NCBI RefSeq assembly: GCF_016889705.1
Contig: NZ_CP069526.1
Span: 7,079,001-7,143,000, forward strand
Direction of reading: 5' to 3'
Length of the DNA: 64,000 nt
Origin: Amycolatopsis sp. FDAARGOS 1241
GTDB lineage: Bacteria; Actinomycetota; Actinomycetes; Mycobacteriales; Pseudonocardiaceae
Positions 44,053 to 53,047 of this stretch are shown one piece after another. A model generated the notes under the pieces. It saw only the letters and a list, made by a program, of their open reading frames with translations, searched no databases and was not told where the DNA came from. The position numbers and the translations under genes were made by a program. Numbering within the stretch: the first letter of the stretch is position 1; the number at the start of each line of letters is the position of its first letter.

Positions 44053-47000
44053 TCAGCTCGCCGGCACCGGCTCCTCTTCGGTGGCCCGCAGGCGCTGCGA
44101 GATCACCTTGGTGATGCCGTCGCCCTGCATGCTCACGCCGTAGAGCGCGTCGGCGATCTCCATGGTCGGCTTCTGGTGGGTGATGATGATCAGCTGCGAG
44201 GAGTCGCGCAGCTGCTCCAGCAGCCCGATCAGCCGGCGCATGTTGGTGTCGTCCAGCGCCGCCTCCACCTCGTCCATCACGTAGAAGGGTGAGGGACGAG
44301 CGCGGAAGATGGCGACCAGCATGCCCACCGCCACCAGCGACTTCTCGCCACCGGAGAGCAGCGAGAGCCGCTTGACCTTCTTGCCCGGCGGACGGGCTTC
44401 GACGTCGACGCCGGTGGCGAGCAGGTCGTCGGGCTCGGTGAGGACCATCCGGCCCTCACCGCCCGGGAAGAGCACGCCGAACACGGTCTCGAACTCGCGG
44501 GCCACGTCGGCGTAGGCCGAGGCGAACACCTCGAGGATCTTCTCGTCGACCTGCCTGATCACGGCCTCGAGGTCCTTGCGCGTGTCCTTGAGGTCTTCGA
44601 GCTGGGTCGAGAGGAACTTGTAGCGCTCCTCCAGCGCCGCGAACTCCTCCAGCGCCAGCGGGTTCACCTTGCCCAGCAGCGACAGGTCCTTCTCGGCGCG
44701 CCGGGCGCGGCGAGCCTGCGTGTCGCGGTCGTACGGCATCGGCGGCGGCGCCGTGACGTCCTCGCCGCGCTCCTTCGCCGCTTCGTACTCGGCCATCTCG
44801 CCGGCGCTCGGCGGCACCGGCACGGCCGGGCCGTATTCGCGGACGAGGTCCTCGAGGCCGATGCCGAAGTCCTCGGCGATCTTGCCCTCGAGGGTCTCCA
44901 GCCGCAGCCGCTGCTCGGCGCGCAGGACTTCGTCGCGGTGCACGGCGTCGGTGAGCTTCTCGAGCTCTCCGGACAGCTCGCGCACCTTGCCGCGCACCGC
45001 GGTGAGCGCGGTTTCGCGGGTCTGGCGCTGGGCCTGGGCCTCGTCGCGCTCGGCGGCCGCGCGCTGCACCGAGTGCTCGATGCGCTCCAGCGCGAACTCA
45101 CCGGCGTTCACGACGGCGTTGGCGATCTGGGCACCACGCTCCCGCGCCGCCCGGGCCTTGGCCGCGCGTTCGCGGGCCTCCTGCTCCGCGCGCGCCGCCC
45201 GCCGCAGCGAATCGGCGCGCCCGGCGATGCTGCGCGCCCGCTCCTCGGCGGTGCGCTGCGCGAGCCGCGCATCGACCTCTTCCTGGCGGACGCCGGTCAG
45301 CAGCTCCACGGCCTCGTCGCGCTCGGCCGTGTCGGGGTCGTCCTCCACCGGCTGCTCGGCGACGGCCGCGAGCCGCTCCTCCATCTCGGCCAGCTGCGCG
45401 AGCGCCTGCTCACGGCTCTGCTCGACCTTCGCGCGCTGCGCGGTGAGCCGGTCGACCTCGGCCTGCGCGGAGCGCGCGGCCTGCTGCAGCCGGTTCAGCC
45501 GCTCCGACGAACGCGCTTTGCGGACCTTCGCCTCGCCGAGCGCGTCCTTGGCCTGGCCGACCTCCTCGCGGCGCGCCTGCTGTTCGGCGCGGGCGCCTTC
45601 CAGCTCGGCGGAGAAGCGCTCCAAGGCCCGCTCGGCCGTCCGCAGCCGTTCGGCCGCCTCTTCGACCGCGGCTTGGACCTCGATCACGCTCTCGCGCGCC
45701 GCGGACCCGCCGGCGACCCAGCGGGCGCCGAACACGTCACCCTCGGCCGTCACCGCACGCACGTCCGGGTGGCTCGCCACGAGTTCGCGCGCCACGCCGA
45801 GGTCCGGCACCAGCGCGAGCCTGTCGAGCGCGTGCTCCACGGCCGGACGCAGCTGTTCCGGCGCGGTCACGACCTCACGCGCCCAGCGGGCGCCGTAGGG
45901 CAGCGCCGGCCACGAACTGGTGTCCACAGTGGAACCATAACCACCGAGCACGAGCCCGGCGCGGCCGGAATCGGTGTCCTTCAAGTACTTCAGCGCACTC
46001 AGCGCCTGCTCACCGCCGGCCACCGCCACGGCGTCGGCCACCGGGCCGAGCGCGGCGGCCAGCGCCACCTCGTGCCCGGGCTCCACGGTGAGCAGCGCGG
46101 CGACCGAGCCCAGCAGCCCCGGCAGCTCGTGCGACGCACCGAGCAGCGCGCCGGCGCCGTCCTTGCGCTTGAGGCCCATGGACAGCGCCTCGACCCGCGC
46201 CCGCTCCGACGCGATCTCCCGCTCGGCGGCGCGCTCGGCCTTGACGAGCTCCTCGACGCGCGCCTTGGCCGCGGTGTTGGCCTCGACCGCGCGGTCGTGG
46301 CGCTGCAACAGCTCCGCGTCGTCGGACTCCTCGACGCCGCCCTCGGCCTTGGCCTCTTCGAGCTCCTCCAGCGCGATCTCCGCGCGCTCGGCCGATTCCT
46401 GCAGCGACACGGAGATGCGGTCGATCTCCTCGGCGGTGGCGCCGGTCTTGCTGCGCAGCGCCTCGACCTGGCCGGTCAGCTTCGCCATGCCTTCGCGGCG
46501 GTCGGCGATGGCCCGCACCGCGGCCCAGTGCGCGCGTTCGGCGGCCTGCACCCGCTGCTCGAGTTCCTCGCGCCGAAGCACGGTCTCGGCCAGCAGTTCG
46601 CGGGCCGCCATGACGGCTTCGTTGAGCTCCTCCTCGCGGTCGGCGACCTGGTCGGCCTCGGCCAGCAGCTCCTCCGGGTCACGACCGCCCGTCGGGGCCG
46701 ACACGTCGGCGGACAGGTGCCGCTGGCGCTCCACTGCCAGCCGCACGGTGCCGCGCAAGCGCTCGGCCAGCGCCGAGAGCTTGTACCAGGTCTCCTGCGC
46801 GGTCTGCAGCTTCGGCGCGTCCTCGGCCAGCGACGCCTCGAGCTCGGTCTCCTCCGCCGCCACGACCTCCAGCGCCTGCTCCACCTCGGCGCGGCGCTGG
46901 CGGGCGGTACGCTCGTCGGCCTCCTCCTTGGCGATGGCCTCGCGCTGGGTGACCAGGTCGTCGGCCAGCAGGCGCAGGCGTGCGTCGCGCAGCTCGGACT

Positions 47001-47655
47001 GCACCGACTGCGCCTTGCGCGCGATCTCGGCCTGCTTACCCAGCGGCTTGAGCTGGCGGCGCAGCTCGGTGGTGAGGTCGCCGAGCCGGTCGAGGTTGCC
47101 CTGCATGTTGTTGAGCTTGCGCAAGGTCTGTTCCTTGCGCTTGCGGTGCTTGAGGACGCCCGCCGCCTCCTCGATGAAGGCGCGGCGCTCCTCGGGTTTC
47201 GACTCGAGGATCGCCGAGAGCTGCCCCTGCCCGACGATGACGTGCATCTCGCGGCCGATGCCGGAGTCCGACAGCAGTTCCTGCACGTCCATCAAGCGGC
47301 AGCGGTCGCCGTTGATCTCGTACTCGCTGGCCCCGTCGCGGAACATCCGGCGCGTGATGGAGACCTCGGTGTACTCGATGGGCAGCGCGCCGTCGGAGTT
47401 GTCGATGGTGAGCGTGACCTCGGCGCGGCCCAGCGCGGCGCGCCCCGCGGTGCCGGCGAAGATGACGTCCTCCATCTTGCCGCCGCGCAGGTCCTTAGCG
47501 CCCTGCGTGCCCATGACCCAGCGCAGGGCGTCGAGCACGTTGGACTTGCCCGAGCCGTTCGGGCCGACCACGCACGTGATCCCGGGTTCGAACCGCAGCG
47601 TGGTGGCCGAGGCGAAGGACTTGAAACCCTTCAGCGTCAAGCTTTTCAGGTGCAC
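44053..47655 (-). CDS. smc: chromosome segregation protein SMC
   Basis: 1,200 residues with the full SMC architecture. Walker A is VVGPNGSGKSNVLDAL (GPNGSGKS at 31-38), and the R-loop region YEINGDRCRLMDVQELLSDS follows. Two long coiled coils flank a hinge around residue 500-680 (PGLLGSVAALLTVEPGHEVA and AVTAEGDVFGARWVAGGSAA). The signature is LSLLSGGEKSLVAVGML and the Walker B FYVMDEVEAALDDTN. It organises origins and chromosome arms together with ScpA/B, which lie elsewhere. The ATG 47655 is unambiguous. Confidence 0.97.
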   Translation of the reverse strand: MHLKSLTLKGFKSFASATTLRFEPGITCVVGPNGSGKSNVLDALRWVMGTQGAKDLRGGKMEDVIFAGTAGRAALGRAEVTLTIDNSDGALPIEYTEVSITRRMFRDGASEYEINGDRCRLMDVQELLSDSGIGREMHVIVGQGQLSAILESKPEERRAFIEEAAGVLKHRKRKEQTLRKLNNMQGNLDRLGDLTTELRRQLKPLGKQAEIARKAQSVQSELRDARLRLLADDLVTQREAIAKEEADERTARQRRAEVEQALEVVAAEETELEASLAEDAPKLQTAQETWYKLSALAERLRGTVRLAVERQRHLSADVSAPTGGRDPEELLAEADQVADREEELNEAVMAARELLAETVLRREELEQRVQAAERAHWAAVRAIADRREGMAKLTGQVEALRSKTGATAEEIDRISVSLQESAERAEIALEELEEAKAEGGVEESDDAELLQRHDRAVEANTAAKARVEELVKAERAAEREIASERARVEALSMGLKRKDGAGALLGASHELPGLLGSVAALLTVEPGHEVALAAALGPVADAVAVAGGEQALSALKYLKDTDSGRAGLVLGGYGSTVDTSSWPALPYGARWAREVVTAPEQLRPAVEHALDRLALVPDLGVARELVASHPDVRAVTAEGDVFGARWVAGGSAARESVIEVQAAVEEAAERLRTAERALERFSAELEGARAEQQARREEVGQAKDALGEAKVRKARSSERLNRLQQAARSAQAEVDRLTAQRAKVEQSREQALAQLAEMEERLAAVAEQPVEDDPDTAERDEAVELLTGVRQEEVDARLAQRTAEERARSIAGRADSLRRAARAEQEARERAAKARAARERGAQIANAVVNAGEFALERIEHSVQRAAAERDEAQAQRQTRETALTAVRGKVRELSGELEKLTDAVHRDEVLRAEQRLRLETLEGKIAEDFGIGLEDLVREYGPAVPVPPSAGEMAEYEAAKERGEDVTAPPPMPYDRDTQARRARRAEKDLSLLGKVNPLALEEFAALEERYKFLSTQLEDLKDTRKDLEAVIRQVDEKILEVFASAYADVAREFETVFGVLFPGGEGRMVLTEPDDLLATGVDVEARPPGKKVKRLSLLSGGEKSLVAVGMLVAIFRARPSPFYVMDEVEAALDDTNMRRLIGLLEQLRDSSQLIIITHQKPTMEIADALYGVSMQGDGITKVISQRLRATEEEPVPAS

Positions 47656-47854
47656 TTGGTGCTGACCCCTCCGGCCGCGGGTACTGGCTCTTCAATCGGC
47701 CCAGGCTACCTGGGCACCGGCCGTGACCGTGGGAGGCCGCCACCACCCGGCGCGCCTAGCACAGACCCGTCGGCACCGGCAACCCCTCGTGTCCCAGTCG
47801 TCACAGGAGCCACTCCGGTGGACCAACACCGGCCCGGCATCGACCCCGCGCCGC

Positions 47855-48142
47855 TCAGCGCTCCAGGAAGCCCGTCAAGCCGCCCTTCGCCGAGCTCCAG
47901 CGCTCGACGACGTGATCCACGCTTCCGGGTGATTCTCCCGACCGCAGAGCGGCCAACAACCGCTCACAGTGGTCTCGGCCACCCTCCGCTACCACCTCGA
48001 CACGCCCGTCGGGCAAGTTGCGCGCGAAGCCGACCAGTCCGAGCTCCAGCGCGCGGCTCCGGGTCCACCAGCGGAAACCGACCCCCTGCACGCGCCCGTG
48101 CACCCACGCCGCCAACCGGATGTGTGTTTCTTCCTCACTCAC
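47855..48142 (-). CDS. acyP: acylphosphatase
   Basis: A 95-residue enzyme that hydrolyses acyl phosphates. The phosphate loop [16 protein letters not shown] carries the catalytic Arg24, and [18 protein letters not shown] the catalytic Asn42. Start GTG at 48142 places the first strand correctly; a GTG six codons earlier is possible. It lies upstream of smc in the same direction, a conserved actinobacterial neighbourhood, with 199 bp between. Confidence 0.92.
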   Translation of the reverse strand: MSEEETHIRLAAWVHGRVQGVGFRWWTRSRALELGLVGFARNLPDGRVEVVAEGGRDHCERLLAALRSGESPGSVDHVVERWSSAKGGLTGFLER

Positions 48143-48414
48143 GCGACCATCCTGCCCCACGCCACTCGCTGCGGACAGTGACGGCGCAGGTCCCGTACCT
48201 GCGCGAATGGGTCACTGGCGGTGATAACCTCCCCGCCGAGGTCCGCGTCCGGCGCCTCGATCCCCGCGCAACACCCGGGGAGCCGGACCGAACCGCGACA
48301 CGACTTCCGGGAACCGACAGCCCGCTGCGTCTCCCGGTACCCGCGAAACCGCGTCCACGACCAGCGCCGATCGTTCACCACTCGATCGAGTCGAATTGCA
48401 TGTGAGGAGCCTGC

Positions 48415-49089
48415 ATGTCCCGTCCCGACGGGCCGGATCCGAGCGCACGCGTCTCCGTCGCTCCACCCAAGGCCGCGAGCGGCATCATGAACCGGGCCGG
48501 CTACGCCATCCTCGGCGTGAGCGGCCTGGTCGTGGCCACGGCGTTCGCCGCGATCGCCGAACTGGCGGGCCCGAGCACGGCCGCCGACTCCACCTCCGTC
48601 CCCGGCAGCGGCCAGGGCACCCTGCCGGGCAGCTCGCAGGTCGTGCCGGGCAACGCCGTGCCGGGCGCCCCGATGACCCTCTCCGGCCAGCCGACGCCCG
48701 GTGACCCGACCTCGGTGCCCGCCACCCCCACGACCGTGGTCTCCACGGGCGCGGACGGGGTGCCGACGACGTCCGTGGTCGTGCCGCCGCCGAACAACCC
48801 CGTCGGTCAGCCGGGTCAGCCGGGCAACCCGCCGCCTGGCGGTGGCGGTCCGGTGAACCCCACAACGCCGCGAAGCGACACGTCGACAACGAAGGCACCG
48901 CCGCCGGACTCCTCGACAGAGGTTCCGCCGCCGGACTCCTCGTCTTCGGCACCACCGGATTCGCCCCCTCCGCCGGACCCCACCAGCGGTGGTGGCGGTT
49001 CGAGCAGCAGCGGTGAGCCGCCGAGCACGACGCCGGGTCCGTCCTCTTCGGACGTTCGCACGACCGACCCCACCGGTCCCACGACCTGA
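48415..49089 (+). CDS. Pro/Ser/Thr-rich single-TM or secreted protein
   Basis: 224 residues. A cytosolic N-terminus (about 26 residues) precedes the hydrophobic ILGVSGLVVATAFAAIAELA, then a long extracellular part of Gly/Ser/Pro/Thr repeats (PPPDSSTEVPPPDSSSSAPP style) with no folded domain visible. It resembles cell-wall-spanning linkers of actinobacterial surface proteins. No sortase motif is seen. The family is not recognised and no function can be given. Confidence 0.65.
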   Translation: MSRPDGPDPSARVSVAPPKAASGIMNRAGYAILGVSGLVVATAFAAIAELAGPSTAADSTSVPGSGQGTLPGSSQVVPGNAVPGAPMTLSGQPTPGDPTSVPATPTTVVSTGADGVPTTSVVVPPPNNPVGQPGQPGNPPPGGGGPVNPTTPRSDTSTTKAPPPDSSTEVPPPDSSSSAPPDSPPPPDPTSGGGGSSSSGEPPSTTPGPSSSDVRTTDPTGPTT

Positions 49090-49098
49090 CAACAGAAA

Positions 49099-49126
49099 CG
49101 AGGGCCGCCCCGCGGGGCGGCCCTCG
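49099..49126. terminator. perfect palindromic terminator between the surface protein and kdpE
   Basis: CGAGGGCCGCCCCG followed by its exact complement, 28 bp, 10 bp after the surface-protein stop and 7 bp before the kdpE stop. It can end transcripts from both sides. There is no T-tract, as usual in high-GC actinobacteria. Confidence 0.82.
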
Positions 49127-49132
49127 TCGCGT

Positions 49133-49831
49133 CTAGACCTCGAAGCGGTACCCCATACCGGGTTCGGTCAGCAGGTGCCGCGGACGTGACGGCTCGGGTT
49201 CCAGCTTCCGCCGCAGCTGCGCGAGGTACACGCGCAGGTAGTGCGACTCCGTCTCGTACGACGGGCCCCACACCTCGTGCAGCAGCTGCTTCTGCGCGAC
49301 CAGCCGTCCGCGGTTGCGCACCAGCAGCTCCAGCACACCCCACTCGGTCTTGGTCAGGTGCACCTCTTTGCCGTCGCGGCGGACCTTCTTCGCGGCCAGG
49401 TCGATCGTGAAGGAACCGGTGTCCACCACCGCTTCCGCGCCGTCGGAGCCGGCGACGGCCGAGCGCCGCACCGCGGCCCGCAGCCGGGCCAGCAGCTCGT
49501 CCATGCCGAAGGGCTTGGTCACGTAGTCGTCGGCGCCCGCGTCGAGAGCCTGGACCTTGTCGGCCGAATCGCCGCGCGCGGACAGCACGATGATGGGCAC
49601 CGTCGTCCAGCCGCGCAGGCCGGCGATGACCTCCGTGCCGTCGAGGTCGGGGAGGCCGAGGTCGAGCACGACCACGTCGGGCTTGGTTTCGGCGACGGCC
49701 TTCAGCGCGGCGGTGCCGTCGTGCGCCGTGATCACCTTGTACCCGCGGGCGTTCAGGTTGATCCGCAGCGCGCGCACGATCTGCGGCTCGTCGTCGACCA
49801 CCAGCACGGTGGCCGCCTTGTCGGGACTCAC
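49133..49831 (-). CDS. kdpE: response regulator KdpE
   Basis: 232 residues; OmpR/PhoB type. The receiver has the acidic pair D13-D14, phospho-acceptor D57 in VVVLDLGLPDLDG and the Lys in YVTKPFGMDEL. The winged-helix output domain includes VHLTKTEWGVLELLVRNRGR and THYLRVYLAQLRRKL as SHYLRVYLAQLRRKL. It activates kdpFABC when KdpD phosphorylates it. GTG at 49831 overlaps the kdpD stop (GTGA). Confidence 0.95.
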   Translation of the reverse strand: MSPDKAATVLVVDDEPQIVRALRINLNARGYKVITAHDGTAALKAVAETKPDVVVLDLGLPDLDGTEVIAGLRGWTTVPIIVLSARGDSADKVQALDAGADDYVTKPFGMDELLARLRAAVRRSAVAGSDGAEAVVDTGSFTIDLAAKKVRRDGKEVHLTKTEWGVLELLVRNRGRLVAQKQLLHEVWGPSYETESHYLRVYLAQLRRKLEPEPSRPRHLLTEPGMGYRFEV

Positions 49832-52413
49832 GTTCCCACTCCCTCCTCGATGGCCCCGTCGATGGCCTCGTCGATCTTGAGGAGGTCCTTGTCCGGGTGC
49901 TGCCCGGTGTAGGCAGGCAGCGAGATCACGACGGTGAGGCCGCCACCCGGCGTGTCCTCGGCCCGGATGGTGCCCCCCATCGCTTCGATGAAGCCCTTCG
50001 CGACCGACAGCCCCAGCCCGACGCCGGGCGTGGAGTCGCGGTCGCCACCGAGCCGCTGGAACGGCGCGAACGCCGAGTCGGCGGTGCCCTTCTTCAGGCC
50101 CCGCCCGTGGTCCACGATACGCAGTTCCACGTGCTCGGAGTGCGCGCTCGCCCGCGCCGACACCTGGCCGCCGCCGTGGCGCAGCGCGTTGTCGAGCACG
50201 TTGGCGATCACGCGTTCCAGCAGGCCCGGGTCGGCCTGCACCGACGGCAGGCGCGCGTCCACAGCCACCTTGACGTCGTGCGAGTTGTCCACGTTGGACA
50301 GCGCGTGGGCAACCACCTCGTCGTAGCCCACGGGCCGCAGGTGCGGCGTCACCGCGCCGGTGGCCAGGCGCGAGGAGTCGAGCAGGTTGTCGATGAGCCC
50401 CGCGAGCCGGTCGGCCGAGAGCTCGATGGCCTCCAGCAGCTCCGCGGTGTCCTCCTCGGACAACGACAAGTCGGGCGCGCGCAGGCTGCCGATCGCGGCC
50501 TTGATGGACGTGAGCGGCGTCCGCAGGTCGTGGCCGACGGCCGAGAGCAGCGTGGTCCGCAGCTCCGTCGCCTCGGCCTTGCGCTCGGCGGCGGCCGCGG
50601 CGGCCGCCATCCGCTGCTGGCGCAGGGCGAGCAGCGCCTGTCCGGCCACGGCTTCGAGCACGCGCCGGTCTGCCGCCGGCAGCGTGCGCCCGCGCAGGGT
50701 GAGGTGGACGTCGGCGGTCACCGCGATGTCCACATCGGCCTCGTCCGGGTCGGCGCACGGGAACTGGCCGGCGAGCGCGACCTTCTGCCACTCGCCGTTC
50801 TTCTTCTCCAGCAAGGTGACCGACGTCAGGCCGAAGTTCTCCCGCACCTTCTCCAGCAGCCGCTCGATCGGTTTCGGGTTCGTCAGCACCGTGCGCGCGT
50901 ACGACGCCAGCAGCGCCGCTTCGGTCCGGGCCCGCGCGGCCTGGGTGGCCCGCCGCGCCGCCGCGGCAACCACCAGGGCCACCAGCACGGCGACCACGAT
51001 CATCGCGACGAGCGTGACCACGTTCTGCGGGCTGTGCACGTTGAGCGTGTACAGCGGCGGGGTGAAGAAGAAGTTGAGCAGGCCGGCTCCGAACACGGCC
51101 GCGATCACCGCCGGGCCGAGCCCGCCCACGAGCGCGACGATCACCGTCGCGAGCACGTAGAGGATCACGTCGGTGGAGAACTCGACGGTGTCGCGCAGCA
51201 GCACGCCGAGCCCCGTCGCGAGGATCGGCAGCAGCAGGCTCAGCACCCAGCCGACCACCAGCCGCGACGGCGCCAGCGGGCTCGCGCCCAGCCGCGCGCG
51301 CAGCCGCCCGCCGGCGTAGGAGTGCGTGACCATGTGCACGTCGATCGACCCGGACTGCTGGACCACGGCCGCGCCGATGCCTTCGTCGAACAGCCGCGCG
51401 ACGCGCGAGCGCCGCGACGTGCCGATCACGAGCTGCGTCGCGTTCACCCCGCGGGCGAAGTCCAGCAGCGCTGTCGGCACGTCGTCGCCGACGACCGCGT
51501 GGAACGTCGCGCCGACCTCTTCGGCGAGCGTGCGGCTGCGTGCCATCGCGGTCGGGCTCAGGCCGGACAGGCCGTCGCCGCGCAGGATGTGCACGACCTG
51601 CAGCTCCGCGCCCGCGCGCGTCGCGATGCGGCTCGCGCGCCGGATCAGCGTCTCGCTCTCCGGCCCGCCGGTGATGGCGGCGACGACGCGTTCGCGCGCC
51701 TCCCACGTGTCGGTGATCTTCTGCTCCGCGCGGTAGCGCTGCAGCGCCACGTCGACCTGGTCGGCAACCCACAGCAGGGCCAGCTCGCGCAGCGCGGTGA
51801 GGTTGCCGGGCCGGAAGTAGTTGCCGAGCGCGGCGTCGATGCGCTCGGCCGGGTAGACGTTGCCGTGCGCGAGCCGGCGCCGCAGCGCCTCCGGCGTGAT
51901 GTCGACGAGCTCCAGCTGCTCGGCCCGCCGCACCACCTCGTCCGGCACGGTTTCCTGCTGCGTGACGCCCGTGATGCGCTCGACGACGTCGTTGAGGCTC
52001 TGCAGGTGCTGCACGTTGACCGTGGACAGCACGTCGATGCCGGCGTCGAGCAGCTCGTCGACGTCCTGCCAGCGCTTGTCGTGGCGCGCGCCGGGCACAT
52101 TGGTGTGCGCCAGCTCGTCGACCACGACCACCTCGGGCGCGCGCTTCAGGACGGCTTCGAGATCCATCTCGGCGAACTCGTGCCCGCGGTGGGTGACCGT
52201 GCGCCGTGGCACGATCTCGAGGCCGTCGAGCAGATCGGCGGTCTTCTGCCTGCCGTGGGTCTCCACGAGGCCCACCACCACGTCGGTCCCGCGCTCCAGC
52301 CGGCGACGGGCCTCGCCCAGCATCGCGAAGGTCTTGCCGACCCCCGGAGCCGCGCCGAGGTAGATCCGCAGTTCACCTCGACGCGGCTTCGGGGTCGTGC
52401 TCGGTGTGCTCAC
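49828..52413 (-). CDS. kdpD: potassium-sensing histidine kinase KdpD
   Basis: 861 residues. The N-terminal KdpD domain has Walker A GAAPGVGKT (20-28) and VVVDELAHTNVPGARHDKRW; a USP-like domain follows around 240-370. Four membrane helices (about 385-480) and a GAF-like region lead to the kinase core: SAVGHDLRTPLTSIKAAIG with the phospho-His near residue 624, NVLDNALRHGGG, IVDHGRGLKKG and GVGLGLSVAKGFIEAMGG. It starts 4 bp after kdpC. Both the kinase and its regulator sit within the transport operon, as in E. coli. Confidence 0.95.
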   Translation of the reverse strand: MSTPSTTPKPRRGELRIYLGAAPGVGKTFAMLGEARRRLERGTDVVVGLVETHGRQKTADLLDGLEIVPRRTVTHRGHEFAEMDLEAVLKRAPEVVVVDELAHTNVPGARHDKRWQDVDELLDAGIDVLSTVNVQHLQSLNDVVERITGVTQQETVPDEVVRRAEQLELVDITPEALRRRLAHGNVYPAERIDAALGNYFRPGNLTALRELALLWVADQVDVALQRYRAEQKITDTWEARERVVAAITGGPESETLIRRASRIATRAGAELQVVHILRGDGLSGLSPTAMARSRTLAEEVGATFHAVVGDDVPTALLDFARGVNATQLVIGTSRRSRVARLFDEGIGAAVVQQSGSIDVHMVTHSYAGGRLRARLGASPLAPSRLVVGWVLSLLLPILATGLGVLLRDTVEFSTDVILYVLATVIVALVGGLGPAVIAAVFGAGLLNFFFTPPLYTLNVHSPQNVVTLVAMIVVAVLVALVVAAAARRATQAARARTEAALLASYARTVLTNPKPIERLLEKVRENFGLTSVTLLEKKNGEWQKVALAGQFPCADPDEADVDIAVTADVHLTLRGRTLPAADRRVLEAVAGQALLALRQQRMAAAAAAAERKAEATELRTTLLSAVGHDLRTPLTSIKAAIGSLRAPDLSLSEEDTAELLEAIELSADRLAGLIDNLLDSSRLATGAVTPHLRPVGYDEVVAHALSNVDNSHDVKVAVDARLPSVQADPGLLERVIANVLDNALRHGGGQVSARASAHSEHVELRIVDHGRGLKKGTADSAFAPFQRLGGDRDSTPGVGLGLSVAKGFIEAMGGTIRAEDTPGGGLTVVISLPAYTGQHPDKDLLKIDEAIDGAIEEGVGT

Positions 52414-52417
52414 GCTG

Positions 52418-53047
52418 TCAGTGTGCTCCCTGTGCTCCTGGAGCGGCCGAATGCACGGCCAAGTTGAGCAGCAGCACGTTTACCCCGGGGACGCCGATCC
52501 CGGCGCCCGTGGTGTTCGCCTCGACCAGCTGGCGCACCTTGTCCTCGGACAGCCCCGTGTTGCGCGCGACCCGGGCGATCTGCAGGTCGGCGTACGCGAC
52601 GCTGATCGAGGGGTCGAGCCCCGAGCCGGAAGCGGTCACGGCGTCGGCCGGCACCTGGTCCGGCGCCACGCCCTCCCGCTTGGCGATGAGGTCCTTGCGC
52701 TCGGTGATGGTCTTCACGAGGTCCTCGTTGAACGGGCCCTTGTTCGACGCACCCGAGGTCGACGGGTCGCCGGGGCCGAGCGAGTCCTTCGACCCGGCCG
52801 AGGGCCGGTTGTGGAACCACGGGTCGTGCGCTGGATCGGCCGGCACCGGGTCGATGCCGATCAGGGATGAGCCGACGGCCTGCCCGTTCTGCGTGACGAC
52901 CGAGCCCTCGGCGTTGGACTGCAGGCCGGGGATCCGGGCGATCGTCCAGACGGCCAGCGGGTACCCGATGCCGAGGATGATCGTCAGGGCGATCAGGACG
53001 CGCAGGCCCGCCCAGGTCTGCTTCACGAGTGTGTTCATCAGATTCAC
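52418..53047 (-). CDS. kdpC: K+-transporting ATPase subunit C
   Basis: 209 residues. A single N-terminal membrane helix ([20 protein letters not shown]) and an extracytosolic domain with [31 protein letters not shown], the conserved [20 protein letters not shown] and the end [20 protein letters not shown]. It stabilises the KdpFABC complex and links KdpA and KdpB. It is overlapped by kdpB (4 bp). Confidence 0.95.
   Translation of the reverse strand: MNLMNTLVKQTWAGLRVLIALTIILGIGYPLAVWTIARIPGLQSNAEGSVVTQNGQAVGSSLIGIDPVPADPAHDPWFHNRPSAGSKDSLGPGDPSTSGASNKGPFNEDLVKTITERKDLIAKREGVAPDQVPADAVTASGSGLDPSISVAYADLQIARVARNTGLSEDKVRQLVEANTTGAGIGVPGVNVLLLNLAVHSAAPGAQGAH

Noticed and set aside
44938..48405. 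1,155-residue open frame on the plus strand
   Set aside because: It is antisense to smc and acyP with Arg/Leu/His-rich composition; a shadow of the long coiled-coil gene.
49897..52467. 856-residue open frame on the plus strand
   Set aside because: Antisense to kdpD, Arg/His-rich, no recognisable motif.
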